A DNA stretch of 7,775 nt from JARRNJ01 sp037385045 (GCA_037385045.1 JARRNJ010000102.1:1-7775); one strand, 5' to 3'. Positions 1-5,306 are shown, counted from the first letter of the stretch. Numbers and translations are program-made. Notes: generated by a model from the letters alone, not told the origin.

Positions 1-28
1 GTCAGGCTGCAGTACACGTTGTTATTCC

Positions 29-119
29 GGAGAGGTGTCCGAGTGGTTGAAGGAGCACGCCTGGAAAGTGTGTGTACGGTAACCCCGTACCGATGGTTCG
101 AATCCCTCCCTCTCCGCCA
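29..119 (+). tRNA. tRNA-Ser (anticodon GGA)
   Basis: Serine tRNA that decodes UCC and UCU. The acceptor stem is GGAGAGG (29-35) with CCTCTCC (109-115), followed by discriminator G116 and an encoded CCA (117-119). The anticodon stem is 56-60 with 68-72, and the anticodon GGA sits at 63-65. The long variable arm typical of a class II tRNA is a 6-bp stem (74-79 with 85-90). The T loop has the usual TTCGAAT (97-103). The promoter is probably just upstream and largely outside the window. A terminator follows directly. Parts of the 3' end recur at 275-294 and, less exactly, at 1899-1922. Confidence 0.97.
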
Positions 120-121
120 TA

Positions 122-160
122 AATAAATTGGGGGCATTCTTGGCCCCCAAGTGATTTATT
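122..160 (+). terminator. Rho-independent-type terminator of tRNA-Ser
   Basis: A perfect 8-bp stem, TTGGGGGC (128-135) with GCCCCCAA (143-150), has a 7-base loop. It starts 8 bases after the tRNA CCA. A-rich sequence lies before it and T-rich sequence after it (ATTTATT, 154-160), which can extend the stem. The T tract is interrupted, so this is a good but not ideal intrinsic terminator. It should separate the tRNA transcript from the structured element downstream. Confidence 0.75.
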
Positions 161-171
161 GACCGAAACCT

Positions 172-294
172 GGGAGGGGTTCGAACCTTCGGTATTCAAT
201 CAGCTGGGGTCGACGAAGAACGCCGGAGCTCAAGCGACGGCGGCCCCGGAGGGGCGAGGCCCATGGGGCCGAGTAATCCCTCCCTCTCCGCCAT
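172..294 (+). other. Structured tRNA-Ser-derived element
   Basis: Non-coding element just after the tRNA terminator. Its left edge (172-187) is the reverse complement, with one mismatch, of the tRNA T-arm and acceptor strand at 95-110. Its right edge (275-294) is a direct copy of the tRNA 3' end. As a result 172-181 can pair with 275-284 over 10 bp (one G-T wobble) and enclose the element. A second stem, CGGCCCC (241-247) with GGGGCCG (265-271), lies inside. This could be a folded RNA, a remnant of duplicated tRNA sequence, or both. No promoter of its own is evident. The open plus-strand frame across it looks like a by-product of the structure, not a gene. Confidence 0.5.
275..294 (+). repeat. 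20-bp direct copy of the tRNA-Ser 3' end
   Basis: Positions 275-294 are identical to 101-120: half of the T arm, the 3' acceptor strand, discriminator, CCA and the following T. The sequences on either side differ, so the shared block is sharply bounded. Such 3'-end copies are typical of attachment-site scars left by elements that integrate into tRNA genes. No integrase gene is visible in the window, so that origin is inference. Confidence 0.85.
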
Positions 295-295
295 T

Positions 296-331
296 TTTCC
301 CGGAGGAGCTTGAACGGGCTCCGCCGGGAAA
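296..331. other. Long imperfect stem-loop
   Basis: TTTCCCGG (296-303) pairs with CCGGGAAA (324-331). After an A-G mismatch (304, 323), GGAGC (305-309) pairs with GCTCC (318-322) around an 8-base loop. It begins one base after the tRNA 3'-end copy. Neither strand shows a T tract after the stem, so a classical terminator is unlikely, although it lies downstream of the minus-strand DUF2892 gene and could end that transcript or protect its 3' end. The remaining sequence to 497 has no gene I can support. Confidence 0.5.
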
Positions 332-497
332 GATCAGGTGTCTGATTGGACGCTTCGATATAAGTTGCAGGCTCCATCAGCCGGCGCCGCCGGGGTGAAC
401 ACCGGAGCGGCCCGGCGAGATACGAACCTGGTGCTGCCGAAATCCGACCTCAAAGTGCTGGCTACGACACCTCAGTTTCGGCCGCTGGGCTTCGCGC

Positions 498-686
498 CTA
501 ACTGGCCTTGCAGGTCTTGACGCCCAGCAGGGTATAGGCCGGGCACCAGCCCATCAGGCCGGTGGCAAGCGGCACGACGCCGATCCAACCCCAGACGCCG
601 ATGGTGCCGTAAACGGTCAAGCCGATGAGAACGGCACCGACGATAACGCGCAGGGCGCGGTCCAAACCGCCTTCGTTCTTGTTCAT
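498..686 (-). CDS. DUF2892 (YgaP-like) small inner-membrane protein
   Basis: A 62-residue membrane protein of the DUF2892 family, the domain that also forms the membrane part of YgaP-type rhodaneses. The start at 686 is chosen because GGAGG lies 8 bases upstream and because family members usually begin with a short polar stretch and then G-x-D-R. Here residues 6-13 carry GGLDRALR. Two hydrophobic helices follow (about 11-29 and 32-50), joined by the family-like GxWGWIG turn, with G-x-CP near the end of the second (Cys48) and a second cysteine near the C-terminus (Cys59). No rhodanese domain is attached. The gene lies 77 bases downstream of the Crp/Fnr-type regulator on the same strand and is its likely target or operon partner. 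The exact role of free-standing DUF2892 proteins is not established; a link to sulfur or redox metabolism is inference. Confidence 0.88.
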   Translation of the reverse strand: MNKNEGGLDRALRVIVGAVLIGLTVYGTIGVWGWIGVVPLATGLMGWCPAYTLLGVKTCKAS

Positions 687-714
687 GAGATACGCCTCCG
701 TAAAAGCATCAACA

Positions 715-727
715 TTGGTGACTCCAA
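715..727. promoter_or_regulatory. Possible operator TTGG-N5-CCAA before the DUF2892 gene
   Basis: A short palindrome, TTGG (715-718) and CCAA (724-727), sits 29 to 41 bases upstream of the DUF2892 start, in the gap after the regulator gene. On the minus strand a lone TTGAT half-site follows (707-711). The neighbouring regulator has FNR-like DNA-contact residues, so a site here would make sense. The arms are only four bases long and do not match the full TTGAT-N4-ATCAA consensus, so the call is weak. Confidence 0.2.
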
Positions 728-763
728 GTGTGCGTTGGGAGGCAGGCGGCTTCAGTGACAAAG

Positions 764-1438
764 TCACACAGTATCCTGGGTCAGACGATGCAACCCGGGA
801 CGGTCAACGACCTGTACGGCGGAGCGTTGGAGTTGGAGCAGTCCCCGGCTTTCCATGCGTTTGAGATGGCGGGATATCACCTCCCGGGCGCTGCCGAGTT
901 CCACGGCGATGTCCTGATGGGTCGCGCGCAGCGCGCCCGCCGGGTCGCAGTGAGCCAACAGGTACGCAGCCAGCCGCCGATCGATGGATTGAAAGGTGAC
1001 TTCGTCGATGCGTTGGATGACTTCAGCCAGGCGCTGACCGAGATTGGCGAATACGAAGCGACGAAATGCCGGTGAATCGTTCAAGGCTTTTTCGAAGGCG
1101 GCGCGGGATACCACGAAGGCCTGAACCGGTGTTTCGGTGACCGCTTCCGCCGGATAATGTTCATGGGCCAGAATGCACGACGTAGTGAGGATGCAGGACT
1201 GGCCCGGCTGGACGCGGTACAGGGTGGCCTCCCTGCCGCCTTCGCCCACCATCTGGACCCGCACCGTGCCGCTGGCCACCAGCAGGTAGTTGTGGCAGCC
1301 CGCGCCGACGTGAAACACGGTCTGGCCCCCCGGCAGTTCGACCAGTTTGAGCTCACGCTGGAGACGCAGCAGCGCCGGATCGTTGTCCGCCGACAGCTCA
1401 GAGAAATGAGCCCCCCAGAGTTCGAGATGTTCCGTCAT
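764..1438 (-). CDS. Crp/Fnr-family transcriptional regulator
   Basis: A 224-residue cytoplasmic DNA-binding regulator. Residues about 33-120 form the cyclic-nucleotide-binding-like beta-roll (LPGGQTVFHVG near 35-45, a GTVRVQ strand near 57-62). A long dimerisation helix covers about 123-160, and a winged helix-turn-helix covers about 173-201. The recognition helix reads AREVISRHLKRM; its E186, S189 and R190 match the E-xx-SR pattern by which FNR reads TTGAT half-sites. The N-terminal cysteine cluster of FNR is absent, so no FNR-type Fe-S cluster is expected. Cysteines at 48, 82, 88 and 164 remain, two of them in the QSCILTTSCIL stretch. The effector is unknown. The start at 1438 gives normal family length; the open frame runs further upstream to 1735, but that extension is not family-like. 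There is no Shine-Dalgarno sequence, and a -10 box ends 7 bases before the ATG, which suggests leaderless mRNA. Confidence 0.9.
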   Translation of the reverse strand: MTEHLELWGAHFSELSADNDPALLRLQRELKLVELPGGQTVFHVGAGCHNYLLVASGTVRVQMVGEGGREATLYRVQPGQSCILTTSCILAHEHYPAEAVTETPVQAFVVSRAAFEKALNDSPAFRRFVFANLGQRLAEVIQRIDEVTFQSIDRRLAAYLLAHCDPAGALRATHQDIAVELGSAREVISRHLKRMESRGLLQLQRSAVQVVDRPGLHRLTQDTV

Positions 1439-1445
1439 GGAATCG

Positions 1446-1451
1446 ACTATA
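1446..1451 (-). promoter_or_regulatory. Putative -10 box (TATAGT) of the Crp/Fnr regulator gene
   Basis: On the minus strand TATAGT (5 of 6 consensus bases) ends 7 bases before the ATG at 1438, so transcription would begin at or next to the start codon. No convincing -35 box lies 16 to 18 bases upstream (best is TGTTTC), which could mean dependence on an activator, perhaps autoregulation. This is inferred from position and sequence only. Confidence 0.4.
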
Positions 1452-1846
1452 AAGGACTTGGCGGCGAGGAAACAGAACCCGCCGGCATTGTCCATGAGCT
1501 TATCCGGCCGGTCCCGGCCAACGGCTCGGCCGGGCATCGCCGGCAGGCGTTTCGCTCGGGCCCAGGCGACCGGCGGCAGACAATGGTGCGGCGTTTGCCG
1601 TTGGAGTGCGGGCCGGAGATGAACTTCCGTGCCGCCACAGTGACGGACCGACTGCGGCGAGCGTAACTGCTGGTGCACCGCGGTGGCGGAACATCGTTTT
1701 CCGGGCCACGCCGAGTTCGTCGAGGCAGCGCCCACCGGTCGCTACCCGGCCGCGCTTCGGCCATGGCCCGTTGGCGGATGTTTGACATAACCGGCGCCTG
1801 TGCAGCAACGGCCATCGAGTGGAATAAGTGCCAGAAAATCATCCTC
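1452..1846. other. Intergenic stretch without a recognisable gene
   Basis: About 400 bases between the divergent regulator promoter and the ffs promoter. Several frames are open on both strands because of the high G+C content, but none gives a recognisable or compositionally convincing protein. Visible details are a 7-bp stem-loop (1513-1519 with 1528-1534) and a perfect TTGACA (1782-1787) with no matching -10 box at normal spacing. I see no transposase or integrase remains. Confidence 0.6.
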
Positions 1847-1875
1847 TTGAGTTGTTCGAGGTTCCCTGGTATGGT
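1847..1875 (+). promoter_or_regulatory. Sigma-70 promoter for the ffs transcript
   Basis: TTGAGT (1847-1852) and TATGGT (1870-1875) are separated by exactly 17 bases. A TG at 1867-1868 makes an extended -10. The sequence after the -10 is G/C-rich (ACCCGACG), as is common at stable-RNA promoters under stringent control. Transcription would start near 1882 and run through the tRNA-like remnant into the 4.5S RNA, leaving a leader of about 60 bases to be removed. Confidence 0.6.
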
Positions 1876-1893
1876 ACCCGACGTCAGGTGGCG

Positions 1894-1922
1894 GGCGGTT
1901 CAAGTCCCTCCCTTTCCGCCAT
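1894..1922 (+). repeat. tRNA-Ser-like 3'-end remnant (T arm, acceptor strand, CCA)
   Basis: The block reads like the 3' end of a serine tRNA: a T loop TTCAAGT (1899-1905), a T stem with one mismatch (1894-1898 with 1906-1910), an acceptor strand CCTTTCC (1911-1917), G1918 and CCA (1919-1921). It differs by one base from the true tRNA over the last 15 bases (108-120 region). No matching 5' acceptor strand, D arm or anticodon arm is found upstream, where the ffs promoter lies instead. It is therefore a fragment, not a working tRNA. Confidence 0.7.
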
Positions 1923-1941
1923 CCTCTACAGATCGGTCAAT

Positions 1942-2053
1942 GGTGGTTCGTGCCGGTCCCCTCGCAACGACAGACTGTGAACCCCGCCAGGCCCGGAAGG
2001 GAGCAACGGTAACAGTGGACTCGGGTGCCGGGGTGCGGCTGGTACGGACCGCC
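1942..2053 (+). ncRNA. ffs: 4.5S RNA (small bacterial signal recognition particle RNA)
   Basis: RNA scaffold that binds Ffh and, with FtsY, targets nascent membrane proteins to the translocon. The ends pair as a long helix: 1942-1951 with 2044-2053 over 10 bp (two G-T wobbles), continued by 1952-1954 with 2041-2043. The conserved tip is clear: CCC (1992-1994), tetraloop GGAA (1995-1998), GGG (1999-2001), then GAGCAA-type sequence of the asymmetric loop that contacts the Ffh M domain. CTCGCAAC (1961-1968) and the GTGCCGGGGTG block (2025-2035) match the usual flanks. The length of about 112 bases is normal for the small form. ffs just upstream of dnaX is an arrangement I associate with gammaproteobacteria. 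The exact ends are inferred from pairing; no clear terminator with a T tract follows. Confidence 0.95.
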
Positions 2054-2164
2054 TCCAATTCGCGGATGCCCGCGTTGCGGCCATTGGTGCCGGCGCAGGT
2101 CGATGGTCGCAGGCGCCAATTCAGTGACGGGCATGGCCCGGCCGGACGTCGGCCTCGGCCGCGA

Positions 2165-2193
2165 TTTCGCTGCGTGGCCTTTTCCGATATGAT
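2165..2193 (+). promoter_or_regulatory. Probable dnaX promoter
   Basis: TATGAT (2188-2193) matches the -10 consensus at 5 of 6 bases. A weak -35, TTTCGC (2165-2170), lies 17 bases upstream. The start would be near 2200, giving a leader of about 48 bases before the dnaX ATG. This would drive dnaX-ybaB-recR. The 110 bases between ffs and this promoter hold only a small G+C-rich hairpin (2061-2074). Confidence 0.5.
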
Positions 2194-2247
2194 TTCCGGT
2201 GTAGCGGCCCATGACCTCTCCCGGCCCACAGAGAGTTTGATAATCCA

Positions 2248-3846
2248 ATGACTTATCAGGTGTTGGCGCGCAAGTGGCGGCCCCGCAACTTTGCTGAAAT
2301 GGTGGGGCAGGAGCACGTCCTGCGTGCCCTGATCAATGCGCTGGACAACGACCGGCTGCATCATGCGTTCCTGTTCACCGGCACCCGCGGCGTGGGCAAG
2401 ACCACCATCGCCCGCATCCTGGCCAAATCCCTGAATTGCGAGCAGGGCGTGAGCTCGACGCCGTGCGGCGAGTGCGCCGCCTGCCGGGAAATCGACGAGG
2501 GGCGTTTCGTCGACCTGATCGAGGTGGATGCCGCTTCCCGGACCAAGGTGGAGGACACCCGCGATCTGCTGGAAAACGTCCAGTATGCGCCCACCCGGGG
2601 GCGCTACAAGGTCTACCTGATCGACGAAGTGCACATGTTGTCGGACCACAGCTTCAACGCCCTGCTGAAGACGTTGGAGGAGCCGCCGCCCCACGTGAAA
2701 TTCCTGCTCGCCACTACGGATCCGCAAAAGCTGCCGGTGACGATCCTGTCCCGATGTCTGCAGTTCAACCTGAAGCGCCTGCCGGTGAAGCCGATTGCCG
2801 ACTATCTGGCGGAGGTGATGCGGCGCGAACAGATCGAAGCCGATGTCGCGGCGCTGCAGGCGATCGCCCGGGCCGCCGACGGCAGCATGCGTGACGCCCT
2901 CAGTCTCCTCGACCAGGCCATTGCGCACGGCGCCGGACGGGTCAGCGTGGCGGAGGTGCAGGCGATGCTCGGCACCATCGAGCAGGGTCATGTGCAGGAC
3001 CTTCTGCGGGCGCTTGCCGACGGCGACGGCCAGCGCGTGCTGGAACTGGTGGACGATCTGGCCGAGCGGGCGCCGGATTTCGAGGGCGTGCTGGCCGAAC
3101 TGCTGTCCCTGTTGCACCGGGTGGCGCTGGCCCAGGTGGTGCCTGAGGCCCTGGATGACAGCCTTGGTGACCGGGACGCGGTGCTGGAACTGGCCGGGCG
3201 CCTTACGCCGGAGGACGTGCAGCTGTACTACCAGATCGGGCTGGTGGGCCAGCGGGATCTGCCGCTGGCCCCCGATCCGCGCAGCGGCCTGGAAATGGTC
3301 CTGCTACGCATGCTGGCGTTCCGGCCGGTGGCGCCTGTTGCGGTTCCCCCGGCGGGCGCCGGGAACCGTGCGACGGCCTCCTCGGGGGCGGGGGCGGGGG
3401 CGGCGGATACGGCGGCTGGTGCGTCCAACCCCGGGCCTGTCGGTGTAGCGGAGCAACCGCCGGCGCCGGCCGAAGACTGGGACGGGATCGTATCGGCGTT
3501 GGGTTTGAAGGCGGCGGCGCGGGAGCTGGCGGTAAACTGCGCCCTGGAAAAACGCGACGGCGAACGTTTCGCGCTGGTGTTGGCGCCGGCCTACGAGCAG
3601 CTGGCGGGAACCAGCGTCCGCCAGCGTCTGGAGCAGGCGCTGCAGCAGCAGTTCGGTGCCGCGGCCCGGGTCGACATTCGCATTGGCGAGCCGCCGGGGG
3701 AAACGCCGGCGATGAAACGGGCGCGCCAGAACGAGGAGCGCCATCAGGCCGCGGTGCGCAGCATCGAGGACGACTCGGTGGTGCAGGACATCCGCGACGT
3801 GTTCAACGCCGAACTGCGCCCGGACCTGATCCAACCTCTGGATTGA
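2248..3846 (+). CDS. dnaX: DNA polymerase III subunit gamma/tau
   Basis: A 532-residue clamp-loader ATPase that loads the sliding clamp and, in its tau form, couples polymerase cores to the helicase. The N-terminus (YQVLARKWRP, then F-x3-VGQEHV) is diagnostic. Walker A is GTRGVGKT (45-52); four zinc-binding cysteines are at 64, 73, 76 and 79; Walker B is LIDEVHM (124-130); the SRC arginine-finger motif is at 168-170. After the AAA+ and collar domains (to about 365) comes a low-complexity Ala/Gly/Pro linker (about 366-420), then a tau-type C-terminal domain. It is shorter than E. coli tau (643). I see no A-rich slippery heptamer like that of E. coli; a G-rich tract at codons about 379-386 is the only candidate slippage site. 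The Shine-Dalgarno is weak (GAGAG about 14 bases before ATG), but the start is fixed by homology. Confidence 0.97.
   Translation: MTYQVLARKWRPRNFAEMVGQEHVLRALINALDNDRLHHAFLFTGTRGVGKTTIARILAKSLNCEQGVSSTPCGECAACREIDEGRFVDLIEVDAASRTKVEDTRDLLENVQYAPTRGRYKVYLIDEVHMLSDHSFNALLKTLEEPPPHVKFLLATTDPQKLPVTILSRCLQFNLKRLPVKPIADYLAEVMRREQIEADVAALQAIARAADGSMRDALSLLDQAIAHGAGRVSVAEVQAMLGTIEQGHVQDLLRALADGDGQRVLELVDDLAERAPDFEGVLAELLSLLHRVALAQVVPEALDDSLGDRDAVLELAGRLTPEDVQLYYQIGLVGQRDLPLAPDPRSGLEMVLLRMLAFRPVAPVAVPPAGAGNRATASSGAGAGAADTAAGASNPGPVGVAEQPPAPAEDWDGIVSALGLKAAARELAVNCALEKRDGERFALVLAPAYEQLAGTSVRQRLEQALQQQFGAAARVDIRIGEPPGETPAMKRARQNEERHQAAVRSIEDDSVVQDIRDVFNAELRPDLIQPLD
3384..3406 (+). repeat. G-rich hexamer repeat in the dnaX linker
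   Basis: Three tandem copies of GGGGGC (3384-3401) followed by GGCGG. In frame they encode alternating Gly and Ala in the linker between the ATPase part and the tau-specific domain. The pattern fits a G-quadruplex-forming motif on the coding strand. Its position is close to where gamma ends in species that make two dnaX products. Confidence 0.7.
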
Positions 3847-3898
3847 ACGCCAGGCTTCGGCTTGTGATTCTTTGCAGCAACTTGATGAGGATAGCGCT

Positions 3899-4222
3899 AT
3901 GAAAGGTGGCATCGGCAATTTGATGAAGCAGGCGCAAAAGATGCAGGAGGACATGCAGAAGGCGCAGGAAGAGCTGGCCGGCATGGAGGTCAGCGGGGAG
4001 GCCGGCGGCGGCCTGGTGAGCGTGGTCATGAACGGCCGTCACGAGGTCAAGCGGGTGGCGCTGGACGACAGCCTGCTGCAGGAGGACCGCGACATGCTGG
4101 AGGATCTGATCGCCGCCGCGGTGAATGATGCCGTACACAAGGTGGAGAAGGTGGCCCAGGAACGCATGGCTTCGGTGACCGCCGGGCTGCCGCTGCCGCC
4201 GGGAATGAAGCTGCCGTTCTGA
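3899..4222 (+). CDS. ybaB: YbaB/EbfC nucleoid-associated DNA-binding protein
   Basis: A 107-residue dimeric DNA-binding protein of the YbaB/EbfC family, which coats DNA and may assist RecR-linked repair. The N-terminus (GGIGNLMKQAQKMQ, residues 3-16) starts a long amphipathic helix up to about 30. The beta-rich core contains GEAGGGLV (33-40) and NGRHEVKRV (45-53), a second helix holds MLEDLIAAAVNDA, and the protein ends in LPPGMKLPF. Length and both ends match E. coli YbaB closely. The start at 3899 is preferred over an in-frame upstream ATG (3872) because GAGG lies 8 bases before it and the family begins there. The gene sits 52 bases after dnaX and one base before recR, the classic dnaX-ybaB-recR operon. 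Confidence 0.96.
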   Translation: MKGGIGNLMKQAQKMQEDMQKAQEELAGMEVSGEAGGGLVSVVMNGRHEVKRVALDDSLLQEDRDMLEDLIAAAVNDAVHKVEKVAQERMASVTAGLPLPPGMKLPF

Positions 4223-4223
4223 G

Positions 4224-4820
4224 ATGACCTTTTCGCCGCTCATTGATCACCTGATCGAGTCGCTGCGCTGTCTGCCCGGCGTCGGGCCCAAGTCGGCCCA
4301 GCGCATGGCGTTCCATCTGCTGGAGCGCAACCGGGAAGGCGCGCTGGTGCTGGCCGACAGCCTCCGGGCCGCGGCCGAGGGCATCGGCCATTGCCGTTCC
4401 TGCCGTACGCTGTCCGAGGACGAGTACTGCGCCCTGTGCGCCAGCGGCAGCCGCGACCGCTCGCTGCTGTGCGTGGTGGAAACGCCGGCGGACGTGCTGG
4501 TGATCGAGAAGGCGACCGGCTATCGGGGCCTGTATTTTGTGCTGATGGGCCACCTTTCGCCGCTGGATGGCGTCGGCCCCCGGGAATTGGGCATGGATCT
4601 TCTGTTGGAGCGCCTGGACGGCGGTGACGTGCGTGAGGTCATTCTGGCCACCAACCCCACGGTCGAGGGCGAGGCCACGGCCCACTACATCAGCGAAGCG
4701 GCGCGCAGCCGCGGCATCCGCGCCACCCGCCTTGCCCACGGTGTCCCGCTGGGCGGGGAACTGGAGTATATCGACGGCGGTACCCTGTCCCATGCATTTG
4801 CCGACCGGCGGGATCTCTAG
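4224..4820 (+). CDS. recR: Recombination mediator protein RecR
   Basis: A 198-residue protein that with RecO (and RecF) helps RecA displace SSB at gaps during recombinational repair. A helix-hairpin-helix (LPGVGPKSAQRMAFHLL, 17-33) is followed by a four-cysteine zinc site (C57, C60, C69, C72). The Toprim domain begins near 80 with VVETPADVLVIE (84-95) and continues with the GHLSPLDGVGP segment (109-119). The C-terminus has the Walker-B-like VPLGGELEYID region. All usual motifs are present and the length is normal. The ATG follows the ybaB stop after one base, without a strong Shine-Dalgarno of its own, so translation is probably coupled to ybaB. Confidence 0.97.
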   Translation: MTFSPLIDHLIESLRCLPGVGPKSAQRMAFHLLERNREGALVLADSLRAAAEGIGHCRSCRTLSEDEYCALCASGSRDRSLLCVVETPADVLVIEKATGYRGLYFVLMGHLSPLDGVGPRELGMDLLLERLDGGDVREVILATNPTVEGEATAHYISEAARSRGIRATRLAHGVPLGGELEYIDGGTLSHAFADRRDL

Positions 4821-4828
4821 GCCGGTGT

Positions 4829-4854
4829 TGCGTCCGGTCTTCGGCCTTGACGCA
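4829..4854 (+). terminator. Possible hairpin terminator after recR
   Basis: TGCGTC (4829-4834) pairs perfectly with GACGCA (4849-4854), and GGTC (4836-4839) can pair with GGCC (4843-4846; one wobble) around a TTC loop. It begins 9 bases after the recR stop, the right place to end the dnaX-ybaB-recR transcript. There is no T tract, so it may act only as a weak or assisted terminator, or as a 3'-end stabiliser. Confidence 0.35.
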
Positions 4855-4864
4855 GCCTCCGCAG

Positions 4865-4891
4865 GTCAAGGAAACAGCCACCATCTATGCT
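4865..4891 (+). promoter_or_regulatory. Weak candidate promoter for the small gene after recR
   Basis: TATGCT (4886-4891) is a fair -10 box and is followed by A/T-rich sequence unusual for this region (TATTCTCATAAAA). The nearest -35 candidate is poor (GTCAAG, 4865-4870, 15-base spacer). If used, it would give a leader of about 70 bases for the gene at 4971. Confidence 0.3.
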
Positions 4892-4970
4892 ATTCTCATA
4901 AAACGACCCTGGCCCGGTCGCGGCCCCCTGTACGAGCGCAGCACCCAAACGAGGCCATCGCCCCCCGACC

Positions 4971-5306
4971 ATGATCAGTCCGGCCAACAGCTATCCCGTG
5001 TTGGCGCGCAGCCAGCCGCCGGCGGCACGCGCGCAGCGCACGGTTGCGCCCTGGGAACCGGCGGCACCCGAGCCGGTGCTGCAAGGCGAGCTGCTGCAGC
5101 GTCAGCGCGCCCAGGGGCAGGGCCCGTGGTCGGACGGCGCCACCATCGCCACGGGACAGCGCCGCGAAGATCATCCCGGCTTCCAGACCCGCGCGAGCAA
5201 TGACGGCTATCTTCGCCGCCGCGCCATCAGTGCCTACCAGGCCCAGGCCTCCGCTTCCGGCCGGGCGGTGTCGGGCCGTACGAACCGCGTCGATTATTTC
5301 GCATAA
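4971..5306 (+). CDS. Small hypothetical protein, Ala/Gln/Arg-rich, probably disordered
   Basis: I do not recognise this 111-residue protein. The frame has the strong G/C third-position bias of the neighbouring genes, and no other frame here looks coding, so it is probably real. The N-terminal part (about 1-75) is rich in Ala, Pro, Gln and Arg with no hydrophobic core, signal peptide or membrane helix. The C-terminal third holds a short positively charged, possibly helical segment (YLRRRAISAYQAQA, 80-93), and the last residues are NRVDYFA. This short ordered-looking tail is the part most likely to be conserved. There are no cysteines and no catalytic motif. The Shine-Dalgarno is weak (GAGG about 16 bases upstream), so the start is less certain than the stop. 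It lies between recR and hinT, 123 bases before the latter. A regulatory or binding partner role is possible but unsupported. Confidence 0.7.
   Translation: MISPANSYPVLARSQPPAARAQRTVAPWEPAAPEPVLQGELLQRQRAQGQGPWSDGATIATGQRREDHPGFQTRASNDGYLRRRAISAYQAQASASGRAVSGRTNRVDYFA

Noticed and set aside
2..199. Minus-strand open frame across tRNA-Ser (contains GGEGGIRT and GVLLQPLGHLS)
   Set aside because: It is the antisense translation of the tRNA gene, a well-known source of spurious protein annotations.
159..398. Plus-strand open frame of 79 codons (WEGFEPSV... start)
   Set aside because: It reads through the tRNA-derived element and the stem-loop at 296-331; no coding-type base composition or family resemblance.
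1439..1735. N-terminal extension of the Crp/Fnr regulator to 323 residues
   Set aside because: The extra 99 residues do not resemble the family, and the start at 1438 gives normal length and a fitting -10 box.
1782..1787. Perfect TTGACA as a promoter -35
   Set aside because: No acceptable -10 box lies 15 to 19 bases downstream, and a better promoter for ffs exists at 1847-1875.
1447..1842. Minus-strand open frame of 131 codons upstream of the Crp/Fnr gene
   Set aside because: Arg/Pro/Ser-rich low-quality translation typical of chance frames in G+C-rich DNA; it overlaps the ffs promoter region and the regulator promoter.
1822..1921. A complete tRNA-Ser or tRNA-Sec gene upstream of ffs
   Set aside because: Only the T arm and 3' acceptor strand can be found. 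The 5' acceptor strand does not pair properly and no anticodon arm is present.
1900..3117. Minus-strand open frame of 405 codons
   Set aside because: Antisense shadow of ffs and the dnaX ATPase domain; His/Gln/Arg-rich as expected for reversed coding sequence.
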